DNA of 64,000 bases, taken from Gemmatimonas sp. (GTDB taxonomy: Bacteria; Gemmatimonadota; Gemmatimonadetes; Longimicrobiales; Longimicrobiaceae). Where the stretch lies: contig WHSP01000003.1 of the NCBI GenBank assembly GCA_009380025.1, forward strand, positions 30,644 through 94,643, written 5' to 3'. Of the stretch, positions 29,342-37,762 are shown piece after piece. The notes below the pieces were generated by a model. It was not told where the DNA came from. It saw only the letters and a program-made list of their open reading frames with translations, and did no database searches. Position numbers and translations under genes: made by a program. The stretch's first letter is position 1. Each line of letters begins with the position of its first letter.

Positions 29342-29851
29342 TCAGTCGAACTCGATGTCCTTTAGCGCGTCCCACGGGCTCGCCTCTGCCTCGAGAACGC
29401 ATTCGCACGTCGTTCGGTTCCACTCCGCGCCACACTGCGGACACAGCCCGCGACACGACTCCGAACACACGACGAAATCGGGAATCCTCAACATCAGCTC
29501 GTCCCGCAACGGCGGGACCAGGTCGAGTCGATCCCCCCGTTCGGGTAGCGGATACACCTCTCCGCTCAACTCGAGCTCCTCTTCGCCCCTCAGAGGTTCG
29601 AAGAGCAAATCCACCGTGTCCCGGACCCGAACCCGGACCTCGGCGAGGCACCGACGACACTCGCCAGCGAAGTCGGCCTCGATCTGGCCGCGCACCAGGA
29701 CACCCTCGCCCACCATCCCGGCTTCGAGGTCGATCCGAACTGGACTGCGAAGGTCGAGCCCGGACGCATCCCACTGGAAAACGTGAGCGGGCAACTCCTG
29801 CCGCAGCTGGACCGGCGCGCGGGCGACGGCAGCCAAGCTGAGAATCGGCAT
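29342..29851 (-). CDS. DUF177/YceD-family protein
   Basis: A 169-residue YceD/DUF177 protein. The family core shows GQIEADFAGECRRCLAEVRVRVRDTVDLLFEP; a second cysteine cluster VCSESCRGLCPQCGAEWN near the C-terminus may bind zinc. The family is coupled to rpmF across bacteria and affects 23S rRNA or ribosome assembly in some species. ATG 29851 is chosen because the promoter at 29860-29888 would start transcription at about 29853, two bases before this ATG; the TTG at 29872 lies upstream of that point. Confidence 0.85.
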   Translation of the reverse strand: MPILSLAAVARAPVQLRQELPAHVFQWDASGLDLRSPVRIDLEAGMVGEGVLVRGQIEADFAGECRRCLAEVRVRVRDTVDLLFEPLRGEEELELSGEVYPLPERGDRLDLVPPLRDELMLRIPDFVVCSESCRGLCPQCGAEWNRTTCECVLEAEASPWDALKDIEFD

Positions 29852-29859
29852 AAACGTAG

Positions 29860-29888
29860 AAAATAGCCGCAATTCCGAGGGGTGTCAA
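29860..29888 (-). promoter_or_regulatory. Sigma-70-type promoter, predicted leaderless transcript
   Basis: On the minus strand TTGACA (29888-29883), 17 bases, TATTTT (29865-29860). The predicted start is near 29853, only about two bases from the DUF177 ATG at 29851, so the message would be leaderless or nearly so. The -35 lies in the stem-loop at 29877-29900. Confidence 0.68.
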
Positions 29889-29900
29889 TCGCCACCCCTC
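29877..29900 (-). terminator. Stem-loop after the holin-like gene, overlapping a promoter
   Basis: GAGGGGTG at 29877-29884 pairs perfectly with CACCCCTC at 29893-29900 around an eight-base loop. It sits 20 bases past the holin-like stop and could terminate that transcript, but no T run follows. It also covers the -35 of the next promoter. Confidence 0.45.
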
Positions 29901-29919
29901 TGCGAGATGCAGGGACCGT

Positions 29920-30288
29920 TCACCGGTCCTTCTTGGGCTCCGGCAGCAGAACGGACGCCAACCAGGCGACGAGGGTGATGATGATGGAGCCGAAGAAAGC
30001 GGGCTCGAAACCAGCGACGGCGAAGTTGATGCCAAAGAACTGGGAAACCTCGGAAACGAGGAGGAGGAGGCCGGCGTTGATGACGAAGAGGAAGAGACCG
30101 AGGGTGAGGAAGATGAGCCCGCAAGCGAGGAAGGTGAGGATCGGTCGAACGATCGCGTTGATTGCACCGAGGATCAGGGCGACGGCAAAGAGAGGGACGA
30201 GACCGTCCTCGATCCGGATTCCGGGAACGAGTTGAACGGCCGCCCAGACGCCGGCGGCGGAGGCGATCCAGCGAAGGATGAAGGCCAT
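29920..30288 (-). CDS. Phage-holin-4-type (YvlD-like) membrane protein
   Basis: A 122-residue protein with four hydrophobic helices. The segment ILGAINAIVRPILTFLACGLIFLTLGLFLF is split by glycines and prolines as in the Phage_holin_4_2/YvlD family, where NAxxRPxL is a hallmark. These are chromosomal membrane proteins despite the name; their function is unclear. There is no phage gene nearby. It starts 17 bases after the ndk stop on the same strand, so it may be co-transcribed with ndk. Confidence 0.8.
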   Translation of the reverse strand: MAFILRWIASAAGVWAAVQLVPGIRIEDGLVPLFAVALILGAINAIVRPILTFLACGLIFLTLGLFLFVINAGLLLLVSEVSQFFGINFAVAGFEPAFFGSIIITLVAWLASVLLPEPKKDR

Positions 30289-30305
30289 GGAGAGGAAGGC
30301 CGGTG

Positions 30306-30722
30306 TTACGCCAGGAGGTCGGCCGCAGCAAAGAAGAAGGCGACCTCACGAGCTGCGTTCTCGTCCGAGTCGGAGGCGTGAATGGCGTTTCGGCCTTTGG
30401 ATTCGGCGTAGAGCTTACGGATGGTGCCGTCCGCGGCCTCGGCCGGATCGGTCGCGCCGATGACCTCACGGAGCATGGCGACAGCGGAATCCCGTTCCAG
30501 AGCGATGGGGATGACGGGCCCCGACGTCATAAACTCGACCAGCTCGGAGTAGAAGGGTCGCCCACGGTGAACCGCGTAGAACACGCTCGCCTGCTCGGCC
30601 ATGAGGCGGGTCATCCGCATGGCGAGGATACGAAAGCCCCTATCCTGGAGATGGGCGAGGATCTTTCCAGCGTAGCCGGACTCTACGGCGTCGGGCTTGA
30701 TGATCGCAAGCGTTCGAGACAT
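30306..30722 (-). CDS. ndk: Nucleoside diphosphate kinase
   Basis: A 138-residue kinase equalising NTP pools through a phosphohistidine. It starts RTLAIIKPDAVESGYAGKIL, has RDSAVAMLREVIGATDP, and the active-site His in GRNAIHASDSDENAAREVAFFF. Length fits the family (~140). ATG 30722 is the first with a family match; an upstream ATG at 30758 would add 12 residues. Confidence 0.95.
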   Translation of the reverse strand: MSRTLAIIKPDAVESGYAGKILAHLQDRGFRILAMRMTRLMAEQASVFYAVHRGRPFYSELVEFMTSGPVIPIALERDSAVAMLREVIGATDPAEAADGTIRKLYAESKGRNAIHASDSDENAAREVAFFFAAADLLA

Positions 30723-30842
30723 CGATCCATGGTCGAGAGAGAAAATGTTGCGGATCACGGTCTTCGTGGACCGGGTTCCGGCAGGCGGAACGTTGTCGCC
30801 ATCCGGGTGGCTTGCCGACCGGCTGACCAGCGACGACGGAAC

Positions 30843-31733
30843 CTACGTCGTAAACAGCTTTCTGAGGATGTCCGCTCGTGCGAGGAAGCCGGTGAGGCGA
30901 CCCTCATGGACGACGGGCATGCGTTCCACGTCCTTGCCGATCATAGTAGAAACGACCTCGGAGAGCGATTGGTCCTCCGAGATGCACATGACCGAGCGAG
31001 ACATGATCTCGCGAACGGGCACGTGGTAGAGGGCGCGGTCATCCGGTGTGGCCGCGCTCTCGCCCGCTCCTGCTCTGTTGATGGCGGGGAGGAGGTGCCG
31101 CAAGACATCTCGATCGGTGACGACACCGAGCACCTCTCTCTTCTCGCCGATCACGGGAACCGCTTTGAGCTGGTGGCGGCCCATCAGGTCGAGCACCTCG
31201 CGGACGGGGGTTTCCGGGTAAACCCGGTAGACCCGGGGGGTCATGACGTCCCGAACCGCAAGACGAGGTTGTACGGTAAGGGCACGAATCTCTGGAAGGG
31301 CGAGAATCTCGGCCGCGGAAGAGACAGCGAGCATGCGATCGACGAGATCGTCGTTGCGAAGGGTACTCGCGAGCGCCGCCACGATCTGGAGATAGTGACT
31401 CGATGCCTCCGGGGGCGCGAAGACGAGCACGACGACCTGTTCGGCGCCACCCTCCACCCCCGGTTCGAGCTGCAGCGGTTTGGGCGACAGGCCGATGGCG
31501 ACAACCAGCTGGTCGACTGCCTCGGTCCGGGAGTGGGGCAGGAGCACCTTATCGCCCACGTGGACCACGTCTCGGACGCGCTCATCCGACGACAGCCGCT
31601 CGAGGAGCTCGGGCCTGGCAATCGCACCCGATTCAACCAGGCGCTGAACGAGCGCCAACACGGCACCGCGTAACGTGTCGGAGCCGAGGGGGGAGACAAC
31701 GTGCTCCGGACGAAGCACATCCAGCAAACGCAT
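30843..31733 (-). CDS. PTS EIIA (type-2/Ntr-like) domain fused to two CBS domains
   Basis: A 296-residue protein. Residues ~1-155 are a PTS EIIA-2 domain with phosphorylatable His in KVLLPHSRTEAVDQLVVAIG and VLVFAPPEASSHYLQIVAALASTL. Residues ~170-296 are two CBS domains (VRDVMTPRVYRVYPETPVREVLDLMGRHQLKAVPV, split by turns; then VREIMSRSVMCISEDQSLSEVVSTM). CBS pairs usually bind adenine nucleotides, so the protein could join PTS phosphorylation to energy state. No membrane permease is linked, so a regulatory role is inferred. It lies beside ndk and sucCD. Confidence 0.82.
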   Translation of the reverse strand: MRLLDVLRPEHVVSPLGSDTLRGAVLALVQRLVESGAIARPELLERLSSDERVRDVVHVGDKVLLPHSRTEAVDQLVVAIGLSPKPLQLEPGVEGGAEQVVVLVFAPPEASSHYLQIVAALASTLRNDDLVDRMLAVSSAAEILALPEIRALTVQPRLAVRDVMTPRVYRVYPETPVREVLDLMGRHQLKAVPVIGEKREVLGVVTDRDVLRHLLPAINRAGAGESAATPDDRALYHVPVREIMSRSVMCISEDQSLSEVVSTMIGKDVERMPVVHEGRLTGFLARADILRKLFTT

Positions 31734-31808
31734 ACTACCTCGCTTTGCTCCCGAATGACCCGAGCAGGACGACCTCGGCAAGACCGGCCGGCTGTTTCCA
31801 AAAGCAGT

Positions 31809-32681
31809 TCAGCCGAGCGCCTCCTGAATCAGTCCCACCACGTCGAGCGGTCGTTTCGCGACACCGATGCCATTGTCGTGGAACGCCTGGATCTTCTCCT
31901 CGGCCGTTCCGGACGAACCCGAGATGATCGCTCCCGCGTGTCCCATCCGGCGGCCTGGTGGTGCGGTCTGTCCGGCGATGAAGCCGACGACCGGCTTCGT
32001 CACGTTTTCCTGCACGAACCGGGCGGCATCCTGTTCGTCGGTCCCGCCGATTTCACCGATCACCACGATGGCCTGGGTCTCGGGATCCTCCTCGAAAGCT
32101 GTGAGACAGTCGATGAAGCTGGTGCCGTTGATCGGGTCGCCACCGATACCGACGCACGTCGTCGTTCCGATGCCGGCACCCTGGAGTTTCGCCACGACTT
32201 CGTACGTCAGCGTTCCGGAGCGCGAGACAAGCCCGACGGGCCCCGGATCCGTGATGTTGCCAGGGATGATGCCGACCTTGGACTTCCCCGACGAGATGAG
32301 ACCGGGGCAGTTCGGTCCGAGCAGCCGCGCTCCCTTCTCGTCGACGAAGGGGCGCACCCGAGTCATGTCCAGCACCGGCACGCCCTCCGTGATGCAGACG
32401 ATGAACTCAACCCCCGCGTCGGCCGCTTCGAACATTGCGTCGGCGGCGAAAGCAGGAGGCACGTAGATTACAGAGGTGTTCGCACCGCTCTGGAGTACCG
32501 CTTCTTCCACCGTGTCGAAAATAGGAACGCGGTTATCGAACTGCTGGCCTCCCTTGCCCGGGGTGACCCCGGCGACGACCTGGGTTCCGTATTCGATCAT
32601 CTGTCGTGTATGAAACGAGCCGTCCCGCCCCGTGATTCCCTGGACGACGAGACGCGTCTCGCGATCCGCAAAGATGCTCAC
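31809..32681 (-). CDS. sucD: Succinyl-CoA synthetase alpha subunit
   Basis: A 290-residue CoA-ligase subunit of the TCA cycle. It shows [41 protein letters not shown] and the phosphohistidine segment [13 protein letters not shown]. Together with SucC it makes ATP or GTP from succinyl-CoA. GTG 32681 overlaps the sucC stop by four bases (GTGA); the frame open upstream lies inside sucC. Confidence 0.96.
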   Translation of the reverse strand: MSIFADRETRLVVQGITGRDGSFHTRQMIEYGTQVVAGVTPGKGGQQFDNRVPIFDTVEEAVLQSGANTSVIYVPPAFAADAMFEAADAGVEFIVCITEGVPVLDMTRVRPFVDEKGARLLGPNCPGLISSGKSKVGIIPGNITDPGPVGLVSRSGTLTYEVVAKLQGAGIGTTTCVGIGGDPINGTSFIDCLTAFEEDPETQAIVVIGEIGGTDEQDAARFVQENVTKPVVGFIAGQTAPPGRRMGHAGAIISGSSGTAEEKIQAFHDNGIGVAKRPLDVVGLIQEALG

Positions 32682-33820
32682 TGGCCCTCTCCCTTCGCGA
32701 AGTTGACGGCCCGTTCCACTGCCTTGTCCATGTCCGTCAGCGCGCTGAAGCCAGCATTCTGGAGGATCTCGACGGCGAGTTCCTCGTTGGTACCCGTCAA
32801 GCGGATGACGATCGGGATCGAGATATCGATCTGGCGGGTGGCGGCCACGATCCCGTTCGCAACGTCGTCGCACCTCGTGATGCCACCGAAGATGTTGAAC
32901 AGGATGACCTGGACCTCGGGATCGGCAGTGATGATCCGCAGAGCACTGACGACCTTCTCCGGGTTCGAGGATCCACCAATATCGAGGAAGTTGGCCGGCT
33001 CACCGCCGTAGTACTTGACGAGGTCCATGGTCGCCATCGCCAACCCGGCCCCGTTCACACAGCAACCGACGTTGCCGTCGAGCTTGATGAACGTGAGGCC
33101 TGCCTCGCGGGCCTGTACCTCCGATGGATCTTCCGAGCTCTCGTCTCGAAGCTCCTCGATCTCCGCGCGGCGAAAGAGCTCATTGTCGTCGATGTTCATC
33201 TTAGCGTCGATCGCCTTCACATCGCCCGACTGGGTGGTGATCAACGGGTTGATTTCGGCCAGCGAGGCGCCCGATTCGAGGAACGCGTCGTACAGCTGGG
33301 TCATGATCCGGGCGGCCGCCCTCTGCTGTTTGAGATCGTCATAGAGCGCCGTGGCGAGGCCGTATGCCTGGAACGGGAGGAGCCCGTACCGCGGGTCGAC
33401 TTCCAGCTTGCGAATCGCGTCGGGATTGGTCGCGGCGACTTCCTCGATGTCCACGCCGCCTTCCGACGACACCATGAACACGGGCCGCTTGCTTGCTCGG
33501 TCGACGATGAGACCGACGTAGGCTTCCGTTGCAATGTCCTCCGCCGGGGTGATCAACACCTTGTCGACCTTGAGATCCTTGATGTGCATGCCAAGGATCT
33601 TCGACGCATGGGAACCCGCCTCCTCGGGCGATCGAGCGAGCTTCACGCCGCCCGCCTTTCCACGACCCCCGGAGTGAACCTGGGCTTTGACGACGACCGT
33701 GCCGCCGAACTTGTGCGCCATTCGCTCGGCCTCCTCGGCCGTCCTGGCGACTTCGCCGGGCGGAACCGGAATGCCGTGCTGCCGGAAGATCTCCTTCGCT
33801 TGGTACTCGTGAATGTTCAT
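32678..33820 (-). CDS. sucC: Succinyl-CoA synthetase beta subunit
   Basis: A 380-residue ATP-grasp subunit. It starts [20 protein letters not shown], holds [18 protein letters not shown], the metal and nucleotide contacts SLAEINPLI and [12 protein letters not shown], and [14 protein letters not shown] and [11 protein letters not shown] near the C-terminus. Length matches E. coli SucC (388). It precedes sucD, the usual order. Confidence 0.96.
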   Translation of the reverse strand: MNIHEYQAKEIFRQHGIPVPPGEVARTAEEAERMAHKFGGTVVVKAQVHSGGRGKAGGVKLARSPEEAGSHASKILGMHIKDLKVDKVLITPAEDIATEAYVGLIVDRASKRPVFMVSSEGGVDIEEVAATNPDAIRKLEVDPRYGLLPFQAYGLATALYDDLKQQRAAARIMTQLYDAFLESGASLAEINPLITTQSGDVKAIDAKMNIDDNELFRRAEIEELRDESSEDPSEVQAREAGLTFIKLDGNVGCCVNGAGLAMATMDLVKYYGGEPANFLDIGGSSNPEKVVSALRIITADPEVQVILFNIFGGITRCDDVANGIVAATRQIDISIPIVIRLTGTNEELAVEILQNAGFSALTDMDKAVERAVNFAKGEGQ

Positions 33821-33927
33821 CGAAATCCTGAAAAGTTCAGCGACTCCGGCCAGCCCACACTCCCGGCTCCGGTTGGTCGCTCTTGCAATACGGCAAATAC
33901 CGAAAGAATGAGGCGGTCGCTGCCGTC

Positions 33928-34881
33928 CTACTCAGTCCGGATCTCCGTGCCTGACCCGCCGGTCACGGCTTCCCTGCCCTGGTCGAGGCGTGCGATGAGT
34001 GCACGCTTGCCCCCGTGCCGCAGGAAGTGGATCGCCGCTTCGACCTTCGGCGCCATGTTCCCCGCCCCCAATGCGCCCGCTGCGAGAAGAGCCTCGGCTT
34101 GGTCGACGTCGAGACGGCGAATCGGTCGCTGCTCTGGCGTGCCGAAGTCGGCATAGATCGCCTCCACGTCCGTCAGCACGAGCAGAATCTCGGCGGCCAG
34201 CTCGACCCCGAGCACAGCGGCCGCACGGTCCTTGTCGACCACGGCATCAATTCCTTCGATGCATTCGCTTCGGTCGATGAACACGGGCGTACCGCCGCCG
34301 CCGGCTGCGATGACCAGGTGGCCCTGGTCGAAGAGCGTCCGGATCATCCGTCCCTCGACGATTCCGATGGGCCGTGGAGAAGGCACCACGCGGCGCCAGC
34401 CGTCCTTCTCCGGGGCGACGTTCCAGCCGAACGTCTCCACGCAATCGTTCGCCGTTTCCTCGTCCATGACCCGTCCAATCGGCTTGGATGGGGCCCGAAG
34501 CTGGGGATCGTCAGGGTCGACGACCACCTGCGTTACCAGCGTAACGACCTGTCGGTCGACCTCGGCGCTACGCAGCGCGTTCTGGAGGGATTGCTGGATC
34601 ATGTACCCGATCCACCCCTCCGTGCCCGCCACCAACACGCCGAGTGGCAAGGGTGGAACCATCCGTCGAGCGACCTCGTTGCGGACGAGGTCGTTCCCTA
34701 CCTGCGGGCCGTTGCCGTGAACGATCGCGATCTTCCAGCCTTCGCCGGCGAGCTCGACGACGGCCCCGAGGCTCTCGCGGGTATGTCGGAACTGCTGCGC
34801 GATGGTACCCGTTTCGCTGGATGGCGCCAGCGCGTTTCCACCGAGGGCGACGACAATGCCGTGATCGCGCAACGCCCTCAT
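33928..34881 (-). CDS. Carbamate kinase
   Basis: A 317-residue amino-acid-kinase-family enzyme that reversibly makes ATP from carbamoyl phosphate. IVVALGGNALAP at the start, IVHGNGPQVGNDL, the PSPRPIGIVEG segment, and VIAAGGGGTPVF and DKDRAAAVLGVELAAEILLVLTDV later are standard for ArcC. No arginine deiminase, ornithine transcarbamoylase or allantoin gene is nearby, so the pathway is open. ATG 34881 is preferred; TTG 34902 would add seven residues. Confidence 0.92.
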   Translation of the reverse strand: MRALRDHGIVVALGGNALAPSSETGTIAQQFRHTRESLGAVVELAGEGWKIAIVHGNGPQVGNDLVRNEVARRMVPPLPLGVLVAGTEGWIGYMIQQSLQNALRSAEVDRQVVTLVTQVVVDPDDPQLRAPSKPIGRVMDEETANDCVETFGWNVAPEKDGWRRVVPSPRPIGIVEGRMIRTLFDQGHLVIAAGGGGTPVFIDRSECIEGIDAVVDKDRAAAVLGVELAAEILLVLTDVEAIYADFGTPEQRPIRRLDVDQAEALLAAGALGAGNMAPKVEAAIHFLRHGGKRALIARLDQGREAVTGGSGTEIRTE

Positions 34882-35074
34882 TCCCCCGTCGAGAGCGCGC
34901 AATGATAAGCGTCGGTCGGGACCCCAGCAAGTTCGAACCCCGGACCGTCACCCCAACACGGAGCAAGGTCGTCCGTCCGGTTCACGGCCGGGAAAGCCGG
35001 GAAAACGATGGGTGTTCGGTGGCGGGATGCGGTTGGACGGAGGCGTCGCTCGGCCACCAGATCCGAGCCCTGGT

Positions 35075-37762
35075 TCACAGGTTCTCGGCTCCCGGGCCCA
35101 GGGCTTCACGAAGGGATTCCCAGGTTCGCCCGAAGCCGGCCCAATCGCCCGAGCGAAGCAGGCGATCCGCCTCCTGCATCAGTTGCCGCGCGCGCGCGAA
35201 GCCCTCCACCTCGATTGATGGCTGATCTGCCCCTTCGGTTTCGTCGCGGTCGGTCGAGGCCAAGCGAGTGCCGCCTGTCTGGCCGCCCAGGAGCGCCGTG
35301 ACAGCCGATTCGAACGTCGGACTCATCACTACCTGACCGGGCCGTGCCAGGATCACCCGCTCGAGCTGTGGAATTGCCGTGTTCTCGGCCTCCAGAAAGA
35401 GGGGTTCCACATAGATCAGGGACCCTTCGACCGGCACGATCATCAGGTGGCCGCGAAGCACGTTGCTCCCTCCTGTCCGCCAGAGGGAGAGTTGTTGCGA
35501 GATCTCGGGATCCTGATCGATCATCGCTTCGATCTGCTCCGGGCCCGGAATCAACTCGTCCCGAGGAAGCATGAAGAGGATCTGCTCGCCGTAGTTCGGT
35601 GGATCGTTCCGCGCCACCAGCAGCGCGGTCATGTTCTGCCGACCCCGTGCGACAAAGGGAACGGAGAGCAGGAACTCCGGTTCGGCCGACCCGGGGAGGG
35701 GATACATCGCGTAGGTCGGCTCCATCGATGTAACCGTGCCCCGGTACTGCTCGTCTGCGACGGACCACACGTCCTGCTGGCCGTAGAACGCACGCGGGTC
35801 GGTCAAGTGATAGGCGCCGAGCACCTGCGCCTGGAGGTGCATGAACTGCGCTGGATAGCGAAGGTGCTCCTGAAGCGCCTTCGGCATCCCGTCGATGGGT
35901 CGGAAGAGATCGGGGAAGAGACGGGAGTAAGTGGCGAGAACCGGATCGCTGGGGTCGACCGCGTAGAGCGCAACTTCCCCGGTCACCGCGTCTACTGTCG
36001 CTTTGACGCTGTTGCGGATGTAGCGCACCCCCCGCTCCTCGAAGGCGACGAGGGGAGCGAGGGGAAAGCTGGGACTCGTCGTGTACGCGTCGACCATCCA
36101 GACCACCCGGCCCTCGTGGATCACCGGGAGCGCGGCGCCATCCGCCGAGACGCGGAGGAACGGGGCGACTGCCTGAACTCGCTCGGCCACTCCCCTCTGG
36201 TAGACAATTTTGCTGTCGCGGGTCAGATCTCCCGAGAGCAGGATGTTCTTGCTCTGGAAAGCCCATGCGAAGAGCGCCTTCTTCCAGGCCGAATCGAGCG
36301 TGATCCCCACCGCCTCCGCGGCGGCGGGCAGGATCACGTACTCGTTGGTTCGTTCTCCGAAGTAGATCCGCGGATTTTCGAGCTTCAGCTCGCCGGGAGC
36401 CTCTGGGGCGAGCTTCGGAGGGTCGAGGTCCGAGACGTAGAAGGACGGAGTGCCGTCGGGCGCCATTGTTGCGACAGGACTGACCACGGCGCCCGCGCCG
36501 GCGACATAGTTGAGGTGCAGGTTCTGCCACGTCTGCGCAGCCTCCTCCAGCTCAGTCACCTCCAGCTCACGGACCGAGATGGCCAACGGCTCCGCCTCTG
36601 CGCCGGAGCCGTAGCGATCATGATGGACGCTCGCGAACGTGTAGTAGCGGAACAGTCCCTGCCGCTGCCGATACGCCGTCAGGAGGGGCCGCGGATCCCA
36701 GAGCGGTACACCGCTCAGCCTACGCACCAGAACGTCCTCGTCGACCTCGGCAGAATCCTGGTATGGCAGAGGAACGCTGTTCAGAGTGTTCAGGCCGAAG
36801 GCATGCCGCGTGAACTCGAGATGACGCTCGATGAATCTCTGCTCGCGAGGGAACTCGTTGGGTTCGACGACGAAGCGCTGAACGGATGACGGATAGATGG
36901 CCTCGGCGCTCACCAGACCCAAGAAGAGCAGAATGGCTCCGGCGATCGGGATGCGAACGTTGCCCACCCAGGCGCCATACGAGATGGCGGCCGCAGCCGC
37001 GACGGCCAGAAGGAACACGACCAACTTGGCCGGCATCCGAGCGTATACATCGGTGTAGCCGAGCGCCCCGGCGAAACCCGTCCCATCGACTACCAGGCCG
37101 TAGCGGTCGAGCCAGAGGTTGAGGGCATAGAGAAGCAGGAAGACCGCGAGCAGGAGGCCGAGGTGTCGGCGAGCGAGGGTCGAGATTCCCGGGCGGCCGT
37201 CACTGAGCTTGATCGCGCCGGTCGCCACGTAGGCCGCTGCCGCGAGCAGTGCGACCCAGAAGACCAGCAGCGCGCCAAGCGTCTGCAGGCGATTGAGGAT
37301 CGGCAACCGGAAGACGTAGAAGGAGGCGTCACGGCCGAAGACCGGATCTGCCAGGTTCCAACTTTCCGGGTTGAGGGCGGCGAGCACTGTCAGAGGGTCG
37401 CCGATCCCGGCAGAGAGCCACCACGCGGAGAAGAACGCAACGATCGAGATCGCGCTGACGATGTAGACCTGCGGGAGGCGCTCGGCGATCTCGATGTTGG
37501 CGTAGCGGCGACGAACCCGGATCGTTCCGAGGGAGCGCGTGACGAACCAAAGGTTGACCAATACGGCCGCCGCGATCACGATCGCGATGATCCCGCGGAC
37601 CAGCAGCGAGGCTTGCCACTGCGTCCAGAACACGTCCTCGAAGCCGACGCTTCGATACCAGAGGAGCTCCGCAGCGAAGCCCGCAATCGCGCGCCCTCCC
37701 ACCAGAACGATCAGGAGGCCAACGACGAAGGCAGTGATAGTGGCCCTTCGACCGAATTTCAT
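35075..37762 (-). CDS. UPF0182-family large membrane protein
   Basis: An 895-residue protein. About seven membrane helices occupy residues ~1-310, followed by a large extracytoplasmic region that has the family blocks VEPNEFPREQRFIERHLEFTRHAFGL (split by turns), YFGERTNEYVI, and PLAPLVAFEERGVRYIRNSVKA. UPF0182 proteins are widespread but have no firm function. ATG 37762 overlaps the hexomutase stop (ATGA). The C-terminus ends in a short helical tail (QLMQEADRLLRSGDWAGFG) typical of the family. Confidence 0.88.
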   Translation of the reverse strand: MKFGRRATITAFVVGLLIVLVGGRAIAGFAAELLWYRSVGFEDVFWTQWQASLLVRGIIAIVIAAAVLVNLWFVTRSLGTIRVRRRYANIEIAERLPQVYIVSAISIVAFFSAWWLSAGIGDPLTVLAALNPESWNLADPVFGRDASFYVFRLPILNRLQTLGALLVFWVALLAAAAYVATGAIKLSDGRPGISTLARRHLGLLLAVFLLLYALNLWLDRYGLVVDGTGFAGALGYTDVYARMPAKLVVFLLAVAAAAAISYGAWVGNVRIPIAGAILLFLGLVSAEAIYPSSVQRFVVEPNEFPREQRFIERHLEFTRHAFGLNTLNSVPLPYQDSAEVDEDVLVRRLSGVPLWDPRPLLTAYRQRQGLFRYYTFASVHHDRYGSGAEAEPLAISVRELEVTELEEAAQTWQNLHLNYVAGAGAVVSPVATMAPDGTPSFYVSDLDPPKLAPEAPGELKLENPRIYFGERTNEYVILPAAAEAVGITLDSAWKKALFAWAFQSKNILLSGDLTRDSKIVYQRGVAERVQAVAPFLRVSADGAALPVIHEGRVVWMVDAYTTSPSFPLAPLVAFEERGVRYIRNSVKATVDAVTGEVALYAVDPSDPVLATYSRLFPDLFRPIDGMPKALQEHLRYPAQFMHLQAQVLGAYHLTDPRAFYGQQDVWSVADEQYRGTVTSMEPTYAMYPLPGSAEPEFLLSVPFVARGRQNMTALLVARNDPPNYGEQILFMLPRDELIPGPEQIEAMIDQDPEISQQLSLWRTGGSNVLRGHLMIVPVEGSLIYVEPLFLEAENTAIPQLERVILARPGQVVMSPTFESAVTALLGGQTGGTRLASTDRDETEGADQPSIEVEGFARARQLMQEADRLLRSGDWAGFGRTWESLREALGPGAENL

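Noticed and set aside
29920..30288. Phage remnant, because the protein is holin-like
   Set aside because: The Phage_holin_4_2/YvlD family is mainly chromosomal; no endolysin or other phage gene is nearby.
30303..31673. 456-residue plus-strand frame across ndk and the EIIA-CBS gene
   Set aside because: It spans two well-supported genes on the other strand and has no recognisable motif.
34920..34960. tRNA-like T-arm (GGGGTTCGAAC on the minus strand)
   Set aside because: No pairing T stem, acceptor stem or D arm can be drawn around it, so a tRNA gene is not supported.
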